In this document: positions 1 through 6,527 of the stretch, piece by piece | How the letters are laid out: each line of letters opens with the position of its first letter | How positions within the stretch are numbered: the stretch's first letter is position 1 | Source of the DNA: an uncultured Elioraea sp. | GTDB lineage: Bacteria; Pseudomonadota; Alphaproteobacteria; Acetobacterales; Acetobacteraceae | Direction of reading: 5' to 3' | Assembly (NCBI GenBank): GCA_937995555.1 | Contig: CALKJX010000358.1 | Span: 1 to 8,515 of the forward strand | DNA length: 8,515 bases | Position numbers and translations under genes: made by a program | The notes under the pieces: model-generated | What the model saw: only the letters and a program-made list of their open reading frames with translations | The model's database searches: none | Told to the model about the DNA's origin: nothing

Positions 1-358
1 ACACCGCAGCGATGAACCCGCACCCGGCCGAGGTCTCGGCCATGGTGACGCCGGGTCGGCACGCCGTGCTGCTGCTCGACCAGGCCGGCTGGCACCTCTC
101 GGATCAGGTCGAGGTGCCGGACAGCATCACGCCGCTGCCGCCGAAATGCCCGGAGCTCAACGTCATGGAGAACCTCTGGCAGTTCGTGCGCGAGAACTGG
201 CTGTCGCACCGCGTGCTCTGCGATCACGACGACTTCGTCGCTCTCTGCCGCCATCACTGGAACCGCCTCGTCGATCAGCCCTGGCGCATCATGTCCATCG
301 GCATCCGCGAATGGGCCCATCGGTTCCGATCAGTGAAGGTGGTCCAGAGCGGCAGCTA
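1..358 (+). mobile_element. IS630-family insertion sequence, 3' end only
   Basis: The stretch carries the C-terminal part of an IS630-type DDE transposase and then about 30 bases that should include the element's terminal inverted repeat. It ends at the dinucleotide TA (357-358). IS630 elements insert at TA and duplicate it, so this TA is the expected outer boundary. On its far side the sequence becomes the inside of an IS1380 transposase gene. The other end of the element lies left of the window, so neither the matching inverted repeat nor the second TA copy can be checked here. Confidence 0.75.
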
Positions 359-359
359 G
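3..359 (+). CDS. IS630-family transposase, C-terminal part (5' end outside window)
   Basis: This is the C-terminal catalytic portion of a DDE transposase that cuts and joins the ends of an IS630-type element. The frame is open to the left edge, so the methionine at 12 is internal. Numbering from that methionine, the second catalytic Asp is D23 in LLLDQAGWH. The PPKCPELN block is at 43-50 and the third catalytic residue is E53 in MENLW. The end PWRIMSIGIREWAHRF is typical of the family's C terminus; about a dozen further residues run into the terminal repeat. The loop before PPKCPELN appears two residues shorter than the ITLLPLPPKCPELN form common in the family. The stop TAG (357-359) is formed at the element/target junction. 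Family assignment is firm; activity cannot be judged because the N-terminal half is missing. Confidence 0.85.
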   Translation, partial: TAAMNPHPAEVSAMVTPGRHAVLLLDQAGWHLSDQVEVPDSITPLPPKCPELNVMENLWQFVRENWLSHRVLCDHDDFVALCRHHWNRLVDQPWRIMSIGIREWAHRFRSVKVVQSGS

Positions 360-1006
360 CAGTAGGCGTCGTAGTGGCCGTGGAAGCAGCGGCCTTCCTG
401 GTGGCCGTGCAGGGGCACGTCGGTGGCGTCGAGGTCGAGGATGATCTGCCGGGGTGCTGAGCGATGCGCGTCGAGGAACAGATCGACGAACAGCGTCCCG
501 ATCGCCGCCGCGTCGTGGCTGATGCGGTGATAGCGGCCTGGCTCGCCCACAGGCGCATGTTCCAGCCGGTTCAACGTGCTCCTGCCGGCCGGCGGCGCGC
601 AGGCGGCGCGGCGGGTCGCAAGCTTGCCGGCAAGGATCGCCGGCACCGGATCGTGGCGCAGCTGGTCGTGGTCCGCCACATCCTGATGGCTGAGTGCCAT
701 GCCGAAGACGCCCTGGCCAACCAGGGTGGCTACCTCATGCTCGACGCGCTTCGGCGCATGGGCGTCGCGGAAGCAGGCGGCGAAGCGCGAGACGAGGTTG
801 ACGGCGCGCTCCGTCGCGCCGGGCAGCAGCGCACCAGCGTTCGACGTGATCGCCCCACCGTCGAACACCGCGACCACGGGGCGCCCCTCGACAGGTGCAA
901 ATTCGACCAGCGCCGGGCTACACTCCGTCGGTTTCGAAGGCCTCCTCTGCGTCGGGTCAAGTCTCCGTTGCAGAAGAACTTTCGCCGATCCAGAGCCCCG
1001 ATGCAC
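356..1006 (-). pseudogene. IS1380-family transposase, broken (N-terminal third to half)
   Basis: The product would be a DDE transposase for an IS1380-type element. Family landmarks begin at ECSPALVEFAPVEG (codons from about 925 downward). They continue with VVAVFDGGAITSNAGALLPGATERA, a DHDQLRHDPVPAILAGKL block, STLNRLE, and the catalytic-region motif LDLDATDVPLHGHQEGRCFHGHYDAYC. The frame then stops at TAG (358-356), where family members continue with Tyr-Leu-Pro; the remaining half of the roughly 430-450-residue protein is absent. The ATG at 1006 would add about 25 residues with no family resemblance. A strong AGGAGG lies at 946-941 (minus), 9 bases before codon CCG at 931, where a start codon would be expected, so the native start looks mutated. 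The gene is non-functional. Confidence 0.8.
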
Positions 1007-1030
1007 CTGCGTCTCGCGAGCTATCCGGCC
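357..1030 (-). mobile_element. IS1380-family insertion sequence, interrupted fragment
   Basis: The stretch is the promoter-proximal part of an IS1380-type element: its outer end (right side), a short leader, and the 5' part of its transposase gene. The left limit is the TA at 357-358, where the IS630 element begins. The right limit is not exact. It must lie between the start of transposase-associated sequence (about 1006) and the stop codon of the neighbouring decarboxylase gene (1040). I could not define the terminal inverted repeat or target duplication, because the opposite end is outside the window. Confidence 0.65.
941..946 (-). promoter_or_regulatory. Shine-Dalgarno of IS1380 transposase without a start codon at normal spacing
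   Basis: Minus-strand AGGAGG is followed by nine bases and then CCG-ACG-GAG, the point where similarity to IS1380 transposases begins. No ATG, GTG or TTG sits at a usable distance, so this ribosome site appears orphaned. The only nearby in-frame ATG is at 1006, upstream of the site. Confidence 0.5.
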
Positions 1031-1039
1031 TAGCCCCGT

Positions 1040-1645
1040 TCAGGCCCGGCTGCCGATGCCGCGCATGAACGCATCGCGGATGCGCACCGGATCGCGCTCG
1101 GTCTGCGTCACGGCCGGTTTGTCATCGACCCTTGCGGCGATGAACCACGGCCCCGGGGTGCGGAGGGCGCGGTCCGCCAGCGCCTCGAACTCCGCCTCGT
1201 CGGCGGCCCAATGGCTTTCGGCGATCCCGCTCGCGCGCGCGATCGCGACGATGTCGGTGCGCGCGGCGGCCGCCGGCGTGCGCTGCCCGCCGGTGATCTG
1301 GTAGATGCCGTTGTCCCAGACCACGATGATGAGCTTGCGCGGGCCGCGCGCCGCGACCGTCGAGAGGCAGCCGAGCTGCATCAGCAGCGACCCGTCGCCT
1401 TCGAGCGCGATCACGGTGCGCCTGGGCTGCGCGATCGCGACGCCGAGCGCGATCGGCACCGCGAGCCCCATGCTGCCCAGCATGTAGAAGTTCTCGGGCC
1501 GGCGCCCGGCGGCCCAGAGGTCGAAATTCGTGTTGCCGATGCCGCCGATCACGGCCTGGTCGGTCAGCTTCGCGACGAGGCGTCGCGTGAGCGCGGCGCG
1601 GTTCATCACCTGGGCGTTGTGCAGCGTGTCCATGGCGGCGCTCAT
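1040..1645 (-). CDS. Thiamine-diphosphate decarboxylase beta subunit (sulfopyruvate/phosphonopyruvate decarboxylase-like)
   Basis: This 201-residue protein is the PP (pyrophosphate-binding) half of a split ThDP enzyme. The ThDP/Mg motif is clear: GDGS at 83-86 and N112 in WDNGIYQITGGQ, giving GDG-x26-N. LGSMGLAVPIALGVA (56-70) is the usual strand-helix before it. Length matches the beta subunit of sulfopyruvate decarboxylase (ComE, about 190 residues) and the C-terminal half of phosphonopyruvate decarboxylase. The start ATG overlaps the alpha stop as ATGA (1645-1642), which argues for coupled translation and a 1:1 complex. By family knowledge the pair would decarboxylate a 2-oxo acid carrying an acidic group. 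The actual substrate is not readable, and no coenzyme M or phosphonate genes are present. The C terminus looks intact although an IS1380 end lies just beyond it. Confidence 0.85.
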   Translation of the reverse strand: MSAAMDTLHNAQVMNRAALTRRLVAKLTDQAVIGGIGNTNFDLWAAGRRPENFYMLGSMGLAVPIALGVAIAQPRRTVIALEGDGSLLMQLGCLSTVAARGPRKLIIVVWDNGIYQITGGQRTPAAAARTDIVAIARASGIAESHWAADEAEFEALADRALRTPGPWFIAARVDDKPAVTQTERDPVRIRDAFMRGIGSRA

Positions 1646-2172
1646 GCCGAGAACCTCTTCCCGCCGGTGAGCAGCGGCGACAGGATCAGGCAGGCCGGCG
1701 CCTGGGTCGCGACCGCCTGCCGGATCGTGCGGTCGACGATGAACTCGGTCTCGTCGAGCCGCGTGATGGTGTGATGCTCGATGCCGAGCGCGTCCAGCAC
1801 CGGGCGCATGGTGCGGCAGACCATCGCTTGCCCCAGGTTGAACTCGCCGAGCGTGCCGCGCTCCGAGACCATCATCACCAGCGGGATCTGGCAGGCGCAG
1901 GCGAGCGAGGCGAGCGCGTTCGGCAGTGTGGCGAAGCCGGAGGTCTGCATCAGCACGATGCCACGCATCCCGCCCATCCAGCCGCCGCTGACGATGCCGA
2001 CCGCCTCCTCCTCGCGCGCGGTCGGGAAGGCGGTGAAGAACGGATCGGCCTCGACCGCGGCGATCAGCGGCGCCAGCACGCGATCCGGCACATAGGTGAC
2101 GAGGCGCACGTCGTTCTGTCGCAGGATCGCGGCGACGATGCCGTGCCAGGTGGCACTCGGCGTGCCGTCCAT
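1642..2172 (-). CDS. Thiamine-diphosphate decarboxylase alpha subunit (sulfopyruvate/phosphonopyruvate decarboxylase-like)
   Basis: This 176-residue protein is the PYR (aminopyrimidine-binding) half of the same split enzyme. YVPDRVLAPLI (27-37) and TAREEEAVGIVSGGWMGG (51-68) match the N-terminal domain of the family; a glutamate in the E54-E56 cluster is the likely activator of the cofactor's aminopyrimidine ring. MQTSGFATLPNAL (75-87) and SERGTLGEFNLGQ (103-115) are further family landmarks. Length agrees with sulfopyruvate decarboxylase alpha (ComD, about 170 residues). A good ribosome site lies just upstream of the ATG. The gene sits 57 bases downstream of mutS in the same direction with no visible terminator between, so read-through from mutS is possible. 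Substrate is unknown. Confidence 0.85.
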   Translation of the reverse strand: MDGTPSATWHGIVAAILRQNDVRLVTYVPDRVLAPLIAAVEADPFFTAFPTAREEEAVGIVSGGWMGGMRGIVLMQTSGFATLPNALASLACACQIPLVMMVSERGTLGEFNLGQAMVCRTMRPVLDALGIEHHTITRLDETEFIVDRTIRQAVATQAPACLILSPLLTGGKRFSA

Positions 2173-2177
2173 GCGTG

Positions 2178-2185
2178 TCTCCTCC
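2178..2185 (-). promoter_or_regulatory. Ribosome binding site of the decarboxylase alpha gene
   Basis: Minus-strand GGAGGAGA lies five bases upstream of the ATG at 2172. It supports that start and shows that the alpha gene is translated independently of mutS, whose stop is 57 bases upstream. The rest of the 2173-2229 gap shows no terminator-like hairpin and no convincing promoter. Confidence 0.7.
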
Positions 2186-2229
2186 CGGGGTTCAGTCGGC
2201 GCCGTTGTCGCCTCTGACGCAGGCCTCGT

Positions 2230-4818
2230 CTAGAGCAACGATTTGAGCCGCGCGACCAGTTCGAGCGCGGCGCGCGGGCTGAGCGCGTCGGGGTCGGTCT
2301 CGGCGAGGATGCGGCGGAGCTCGTCGGGCGCCGCCGCCCGCGGCGCGGCGGGCCGCGCGAACAGCGGCATCTCCTCGGCGAGCGGGGCGAGGTCGCGTGC
2401 CCGCTCCTCCAGCGCCACGAGCACCGTCGCCGCGCGCGCGATCACCTCGCGCGGCACGCCGGCGAGCTTCGCCACGTGCAGACCGTAGGAGCGATCCGCC
2501 GCGCCCTCGGCGACCGCGTGCAGGAACACCACCTCGCCCTTCCACTCCTTCACGCGCAGATGTGCGAGCCGCAGCTCCGGCAGGCGCGGCCCGAGTGCCG
2601 TGAGCTCGTGGAAATGGGTGGCGAACAGCGCCCGGCAGCGGAGCCGGTCGTGCAGCGCCTCCAGCACCGCCCAGGCGAGCGCCAAGCCGTCCCACGTCGC
2701 CGTGCCGCGGCCGATCTCATCGAGGATGACAAGACTGCGCGCCGTCGCCTGGTTCAGGATCGACGCCGTCTCGACCATCTCGACCATGAAGGTGGACCGG
2801 CCGCGCGCAAGATCGTCGGACGCACCGACCCGGCTGAACAGCCGATCGACGATGCCGATGCGCGCGCGCTTCGCCGGCACGAACAGTCCGGCCTGGGCGA
2901 GGATGGCGAGGATCGCGGCCTGACGCAGGAAGGTGGATTTACCGGCCATGTTCGGTCCGGTGACCAGCCAGAGCCGCCCGCCCGGCGACAGATCGACGCC
3001 GTTGGCGACGTAGGCGCCACCCCCGCGCCGAACCGCCGCCTCGACCACCGGGTGGCGCCCGTCCTCGATCGCGAAGGCCGCACTCTCCTCGATCTCCGGG
3101 CGCGTCCAGCATTCGGCCTCGGCGAGCACCGCCGTGGCGGCCGCGACGTCCAGTGTCGCGAGCGCCTCGGCGCAGGTGGCGATCGCGCTCTCCTCCGCGC
3201 GCACGGCGGACGTGAGCTCGGCCAGGATCGCGGCCTCACGCGCCTCCGCCTCCGTGCCCGCCTCGACGATGCGGCGGTCCAGGGCCGCGAGCTCGTCGGT
3301 GACGAATCGCATCGTTCCGGCCATGGTCTGACGATGCGTGAACCCGGGCAGGGTCCCGGGCGGAGCGTCGCGCAGACGCAGGCCCGCGGTCTCGGGCACC
3401 TCGATGAAGTAGCCGAGCTGGGCCGTGTGGCGGATCTTGAGGTTGGGCACGCCCGTCACTGCGCGCGCCTCGGCCTCCATCGCCGCGACCACGCGGCGGG
3501 AATCGTCGCGCAAGGCGCGCGCGGCATCGAGCGCGGCATCAAACCCGGCGGCGATCGCCCCCGGCTCGCCGGCACGCGCCGGCGGCCGATCCACCAGCGC
3601 GCGTTCCAGCCGCTCGGCGAGTGCGGGCGCCGGGTCGAGGGCCGCTTCGGCCGAGGCGATCAGGGGCGGACGCGGCAGGGTGGCGGCGGCAAGCACGCCG
3701 TGTGCGGCGCGCGCGGCGGCCAACCCGTCGCGTATCGCGGCGAGATCGCGCGGCGCGCCTCGCCCCAGCGCGATCCGCGCGAGCGCGCGCGCGATGTCGG
3801 GCGTGCCCTTCAGCCGGGCGCGCATGGCATCGCGCAGCCCGGGCTCGGCGAGAAAGAAACCGACCGCATCGAGCCGTGCCGCGATCGTCGCCGCGATCGT
3901 CGAGGGCGCGGCGATGCGCGCGGCCAGCAGGCGCGCGCCGGCGGCCGTCACGGTGCGGTCCACCGCGCCGAGCAGCGTGTCCGGGCCGGGGCGGTCGAGC
4001 TCCAGGCTGCGGCGGGTTGCGGCGTCGATCGCCATGGTCGCGGCCTCGGCCTCGCGCGCGAGCGGTTCCAGTCGCGGCAGCCGCCCGGCCTGGGTGGCGC
4101 GCACGTAGTCGAGCAGCGCCCCGGCGGCGGCGAGTTCGGGGTCGCTGAACGCGCCGAAGGCATCGAGCGTCGCCACGCCATAGGCCGCCTCCAGCACGCG
4201 GCGCCCAGCCTCGGGCCTGAACCGTGCGGCCGGCAGCGCGACCGCGCGGGCACGCCACTCGGCGAACACCGGGTCAGCGAGCCGGTCCTCCGGCAGCAGA
4301 AGCTCGGCCGGGTCGCGCGCGGCCAGCGCCGCGGCGAGCGCGGCCCCGCCGGCGGGCCGCACCCCGAACGCGCCAGTCGAGATGTCGAGCCAGGCGAGGG
4401 CCGCCCCGGTGCTGGCGGCGATCCAGTTCGGTCGCGCGCCCTCCAGCAGCGTCTCCTCGGTCACCGTGCCGGGGGTGACGAGGCGCACGACGGCGCGCGG
4501 CAGCGGGCCGCGCAGACCGCGCTTCTTCGCCTCAGCCGGGTCCATGGTCTGCTCGACGATGGCGACCCGGAAGCCGCGCCGGATCAGTCGCGCGAGATAG
4601 GACTCGTGGCTGTGCGCAGGCACGCCGCACATCGGGATCGGCCGCCCATCATGCTCGCCGCGCGTGGTCAGCGCGATGTCGAGCGCTGCCGCCGCCGTCT
4701 CGGCGTCCGCGAAGAAGAGCTCGTAGAAATCGCCCATGCGGAAGAACAGCAGCGCGTCCGGATGGTCGGCCTTGGCGGCGAACCACTGCGCGAGCATCGG
4801 CGAGGGCTGGGCGGACAT
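2230..4818 (-). CDS. mutS: DNA mismatch repair protein MutS
   Basis: MutS recognises base mismatches and small loops in newly replicated DNA and, with ATP, recruits MutL. The protein is complete at 862 residues (E. coli 853). The mismatch-binding Phe-x-Glu is F31-Y32-E33 in FFRMGDFYELF, and PMCGVPAHS follows in the same domain. The ATPase has Walker A GPNMAGKST at 621-629, SRVGASDDLARGRSTFMVEM, Walker B LVILDEIGRGT with D700-E701, and ATHFHEL with H735. Near the C terminus EMPLF (816-820) resembles a beta-clamp-binding peptide, and the tail SPRAALELVARLKSLL is typical. No Shine-Dalgarno precedes the ATG at 4818; M8 (4797) has none either, and residues 1-12 (MSAQPSPMLAQW) match the usual N terminus, so 4818 is preferred. 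The gene is divergent from the VOC gene. Confidence 0.97.
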   Translation of the reverse strand: MSAQPSPMLAQWFAAKADHPDALLFFRMGDFYELFFADAETAAAALDIALTTRGEHDGRPIPMCGVPAHSHESYLARLIRRGFRVAIVEQTMDPAEAKKRGLRGPLPRAVVRLVTPGTVTEETLLEGARPNWIAASTGAALAWLDISTGAFGVRPAGGAALAAALAARDPAELLLPEDRLADPVFAEWRARAVALPAARFRPEAGRRVLEAAYGVATLDAFGAFSDPELAAAGALLDYVRATQAGRLPRLEPLAREAEAATMAIDAATRRSLELDRPGPDTLLGAVDRTVTAAGARLLAARIAAPSTIAATIAARLDAVGFFLAEPGLRDAMRARLKGTPDIARALARIALGRGAPRDLAAIRDGLAAARAAHGVLAAATLPRPPLIASAEAALDPAPALAERLERALVDRPPARAGEPGAIAAGFDAALDAARALRDDSRRVVAAMEAEARAVTGVPNLKIRHTAQLGYFIEVPETAGLRLRDAPPGTLPGFTHRQTMAGTMRFVTDELAALDRRIVEAGTEAEAREAAILAELTSAVRAEESAIATCAEALATLDVAAATAVLAEAECWTRPEIEESAAFAIEDGRHPVVEAAVRRGGGAYVANGVDLSPGGRLWLVTGPNMAGKSTFLRQAAILAILAQAGLFVPAKRARIGIVDRLFSRVGASDDLARGRSTFMVEMVETASILNQATARSLVILDEIGRGTATWDGLALAWAVLEALHDRLRCRALFATHFHELTALGPRLPELRLAHLRVKEWKGEVVFLHAVAEGAADRSYGLHVAKLAGVPREVIARAATVLVALEERARDLAPLAEEMPLFARPAAPRAAAPDELRRILAETDPDALSPRAALELVARLKSLL

Positions 4819-4827
4819 GGGCGGCGG

Positions 4828-4856
4828 ACGTTAGCCGCGCGCGCCGGATCGCCCAA
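4828..4856 (-). promoter_or_regulatory. Candidate mutS promoter, possibly giving a leaderless mRNA
   Basis: On the minus strand TTGGGC (4856-4851) and TAACGT (4833-4828) are separated by exactly 17 bases. Each matches three of six bases of the sigma-70 consensus. With usual spacing, transcription would begin around 4821, about three bases before the mutS ATG. That agrees with the absence of a Shine-Dalgarno sequence. The match is weak on its own. Confidence 0.3.
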
Positions 4857-4887
4857 GGCCCGTGGGTCGGCTATCGTGTCGGCAAGC

Positions 4888-4895
4888 AGGGAGGA
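4888..4895 (+). promoter_or_regulatory. Ribosome binding site of the VOC gene
   Basis: AGGGAGGA ends five bases before the ATG at 4901. It decides the start: the in-frame GTG at 4862 lacks a ribosome site and would add 13 residues that precede the first strand of the VOC fold. The 82-base divergent region between mutS and this gene must hold both promoters; no clear -35/-10 pair was found for the plus direction. Confidence 0.75.
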
Positions 4896-4900
4896 ACGCG

Positions 4901-5293
4901 ATGCGGCTTGCCGGCATGAACCACGTGACGATCAACTGTGCGCCGGCCGACCTGCCGGCACTGCGCGACTTCTACGTCGCGGCGCTGGGGCTGACCGAGG
5001 GCAGGCGGCCGGAGTTCAGCTTCCCCGGCCACTGGCTCTATCTCGACGGGCAGTCGGTGGTGCACCTCGCGGGGCGGGCCGCGATCGCGCCGGGCACGCC
5101 GGCCCCCGCGCGCGGCGGGGCCGGGTTCGACCACGTCGCCTTCACCGCCGAGGGGCTTGAGGCGGCGCGGGCACGGCTCGATGCCGCCGGGATCGGCTAC
5201 GCGGAGGCGCCGGTGCCGGGCTTCCCGCTGCACCAGATCTTCCTGACCGACCCGCTCGGGCAGCGGATCGAGCTGACGTTCGCCGTCGGCTGA
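4901..5293 (+). CDS. VOC-superfamily protein (glyoxalase/bleomycin resistance/dioxygenase type)
   Basis: This 130-residue protein has the two beta-alpha-beta-beta-beta modules of the vicinal oxygen chelate fold. Candidate metal ligands fall at the usual positions: H8 (MNHVTI), H55 (VVHLAG), H78 (FDHVAF) and E124 (IELTF), with DFYVAALGL (23-31) and DPLGQRIEL (117-125) as family landmarks. Retention of all four suggests a metal-dependent enzyme, not a metal-free binding protein. Superfamily members include glyoxalase I, extradiol dioxygenases, methylmalonyl-CoA epimerase and antibiotic-binding proteins; nothing here selects among them. It is predicted to be cytosolic, with no signal peptide. 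It is the only complete gene on the plus strand, stands alone, and converges on the hypothetical gene at 5300 with a 6-base gap. Confidence 0.85.
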   Translation: MRLAGMNHVTINCAPADLPALRDFYVAALGLTEGRRPEFSFPGHWLYLDGQSVVHLAGRAAIAPGTPAPARGGAGFDHVAFTAEGLEAARARLDAAGIGYAEAPVPGFPLHQIFLTDPLGQRIELTFAVG

Positions 5294-5299
5294 CTGTCG

Positions 5300-5677
5300 T
5301 CAGGCGGCGCGACGGTGCGCGGTGGCGGTCTCGTCATGGGCGATTGTCACCACCAGCGCGACCCCGGCCTGGGTCGCCCGCACCGACTTGGCCCCCCGGC
5401 GCGGCAGGCGGATGCCACGCTGCATGCAGGCGCGGATCAGCGCCGCCGCGACCTCCACCGCCTCCATCACCATCTGGCCGCGCTGCGCCCCCTCGGGCGA
5501 GGCGACCTCGAGCGTGAGCTGCAGCGGATCGGCGCACCTGACGGTGGCGGCAACCACGGTCCCGGCCGGCGGCGGCGCCCCGCCCTGGCGGGCGTTCATC
5601 TCCACCAGCCGCACCTGCAGCGCGGCGCGCAGGGCGGCGGCATCGAACCGCACCTCGCGGTACTCGGTGATGGGCAT
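5300..5677 (-). CDS. Hypothetical protein, 125 residues
   Basis: I do not recognise a characterised family. The opening MPITEYREVRFDAAAL and the alternation of a variable strand-rich centre with a helix (roughly 63-86) followed by RGIRLPRRGAKSV resemble short uncharacterised proteins I have seen in Rhodospirillales genomes, but this is recollection, not a search. There is no signal peptide, membrane segment or cysteine pair (only C48 and C84). A GGGAG at 5687-5683 (minus), five bases from the ATG, supports the start. Coding is favoured by that site, the strong G/C third-position bias and the snug fit between neighbours. It lies 61 bases downstream of the TauE/SafE gene in the same direction and may be the last gene of the mod operon. 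Confidence 0.65.
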   Translation of the reverse strand: MPITEYREVRFDAAALRAALQVRLVEMNARQGGAPPPAGTVVAATVRCADPLQLTLEVASPEGAQRGQMVMEAVEVAAALIRACMQRGIRLPRRGAKSVRATQAGVALVVTIAHDETATAHRRAA

Positions 5678-5682
5678 GCGAT

Positions 5683-5687
5683 CTCCC
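5683..5687 (-). promoter_or_regulatory. Ribosome binding site of the 125-residue hypothetical gene
   Basis: Minus-strand GGGAG is five bases upstream of the ATG at 5677. The site supports independent initiation after the 61-base gap that follows the TauE/SafE stop. No terminator hairpin is evident in the gap. Confidence 0.55.
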
Positions 5688-5738
5688 GTCGTCGTGGCGA
5701 AATGATGCTACGACCGCGTGGTTGCCGAGGCGTGAAGA

Positions 5739-6527
5739 TCAGCGCCTTGCCGAGACCACGGCGGCCGCGAGCAGCACCAGCCCGAGCGCGACCTTCAGCG
5801 TGCCCGAGGGCGCGACGGCGGCCAGCACCGCGCCGAGCGCGGCACCCGCAACGCTGCCTGTCCCCATCGGCAGGGCGATCGCGGCGGCCTGGTCGCGCGG
5901 CGGCAGCCGGCCGAGCCGCGCGTAGCGGATCAGCGCCGCGGCGACGATCACGATCGAGATCGCGAGGCTTGCGCTGCCGGCCGGCTTCACCTCCAGCCCG
6001 TGGATGAAGACCAGGGTGGGGATCAGGAGCTCGCCCCCCGCCACGCCGAGCAGCGTCGCCACCAGCCCGATCGCGGCACCGAGCGCGATGCCCACGGCGG
6101 CGCGCGGCACGGCCGGGGCGGGCAGCAGGTCGAGCCGCAACGCCGCACCGGCGACCCCTTCGGCGATCAGCAGGAGCCCGATCCCGACCAGCAGGACCAC
6201 GATCGCCTGGTGCAGCCGGTGGTCCGAAAGCCGCGCCACCAGCCCCGCCCCCGCAAGCGCCGCGGCCAGTCCGCCGGCGGTCAGCGCGGCGATGTCGGCA
6301 AGATGCGGCCCCAGCGGGACGAGGCTCAGGCTGCCGGCACGGAAGGCCAAGGAGGCGACCAGCGTGACGAGGCTGATCACCGAGTTGAGCGGCACCACCT
6401 GTCCGGGCGTCAGGCCGAAGCGGCGCAGCAGCACGGGGATGCGGAACTCGCCGCCGCCGAGCCCGATCAGCCCGCCCAGCAGCCCGACCGGCACGCCCCA
6501 GGCGGCCGCCTCGGCGGGGCCTCTCAT
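5739..6527 (-). CDS. TauE/SafE-family membrane transporter
   Basis: This 262-residue protein is predicted to be an inner-membrane carrier of the TauE/SafE family, whose members are implicated in movement of sulfite, sulfonates and other small anions. It has two related halves. Each begins with a glycine-rich segment: GLGGGEFRIP (22-31) and GVAGGELLIP (161-170), the two-fold internal repeat expected for the family. About seven or eight hydrophobic stretches follow, separated by short Arg-rich loops. The Glu after the glycines is present in both halves (E27, E166). The ATG at 6527 overlaps the modC stop as ATGA, which fixes the start; reading on to upstream ATGs would run through the end of modC in another frame. 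The overlap argues for coupled translation and a role tied to the Mod importer. Direction and substrate are not visible. Confidence 0.85.
   Translation of the reverse strand: MRGPAEAAAWGVPVGLLGGLIGLGGGEFRIPVLLRRFGLTPGQVVPLNSVISLVTLVASLAFRAGSLSLVPLGPHLADIAALTAGGLAAALAGAGLVARLSDHRLHQAIVVLLVGIGLLLIAEGVAGAALRLDLLPAPAVPRAAVGIALGAAIGLVATLLGVAGGELLIPTLVFIHGLEVKPAGSASLAISIVIVAAALIRYARLGRLPPRDQAAAIALPMGTGSVAGAALGAVLAAVAPSGTLKVALGLVLLAAAVVSARR

Noticed and set aside
464..1033. 189-residue plus-strand frame opposite the IS1380 transposase
   Set aside because: It is antisense to recognisable transposase sequence and is Arg-rich without a domain.
4862..4900. GTG start at 4862 for the VOC gene
   Set aside because: There is no ribosome site before it, and a strong one precedes the ATG at 4901. 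The extra residues do not fit the VOC fold.
2476..5160. 894-residue plus-strand open frame antisense to mutS
   Set aside because: It lies opposite a full MutS with every catalytic motif. High GC with G/C third positions depletes stops on the opposite strand. The translation is Arg/Gly/His-rich with no domain, and its end runs out of frame into the VOC gene.
5290..5303. Inverted repeat CTGAC-tgtc-GTCAG between the VOC gene and the hypothetical gene, considered as a bidirectional terminator
   Set aside because: The stem is only 5 bp, has no T-run on either strand, and includes both stop codons. It is too weak to call a terminator.
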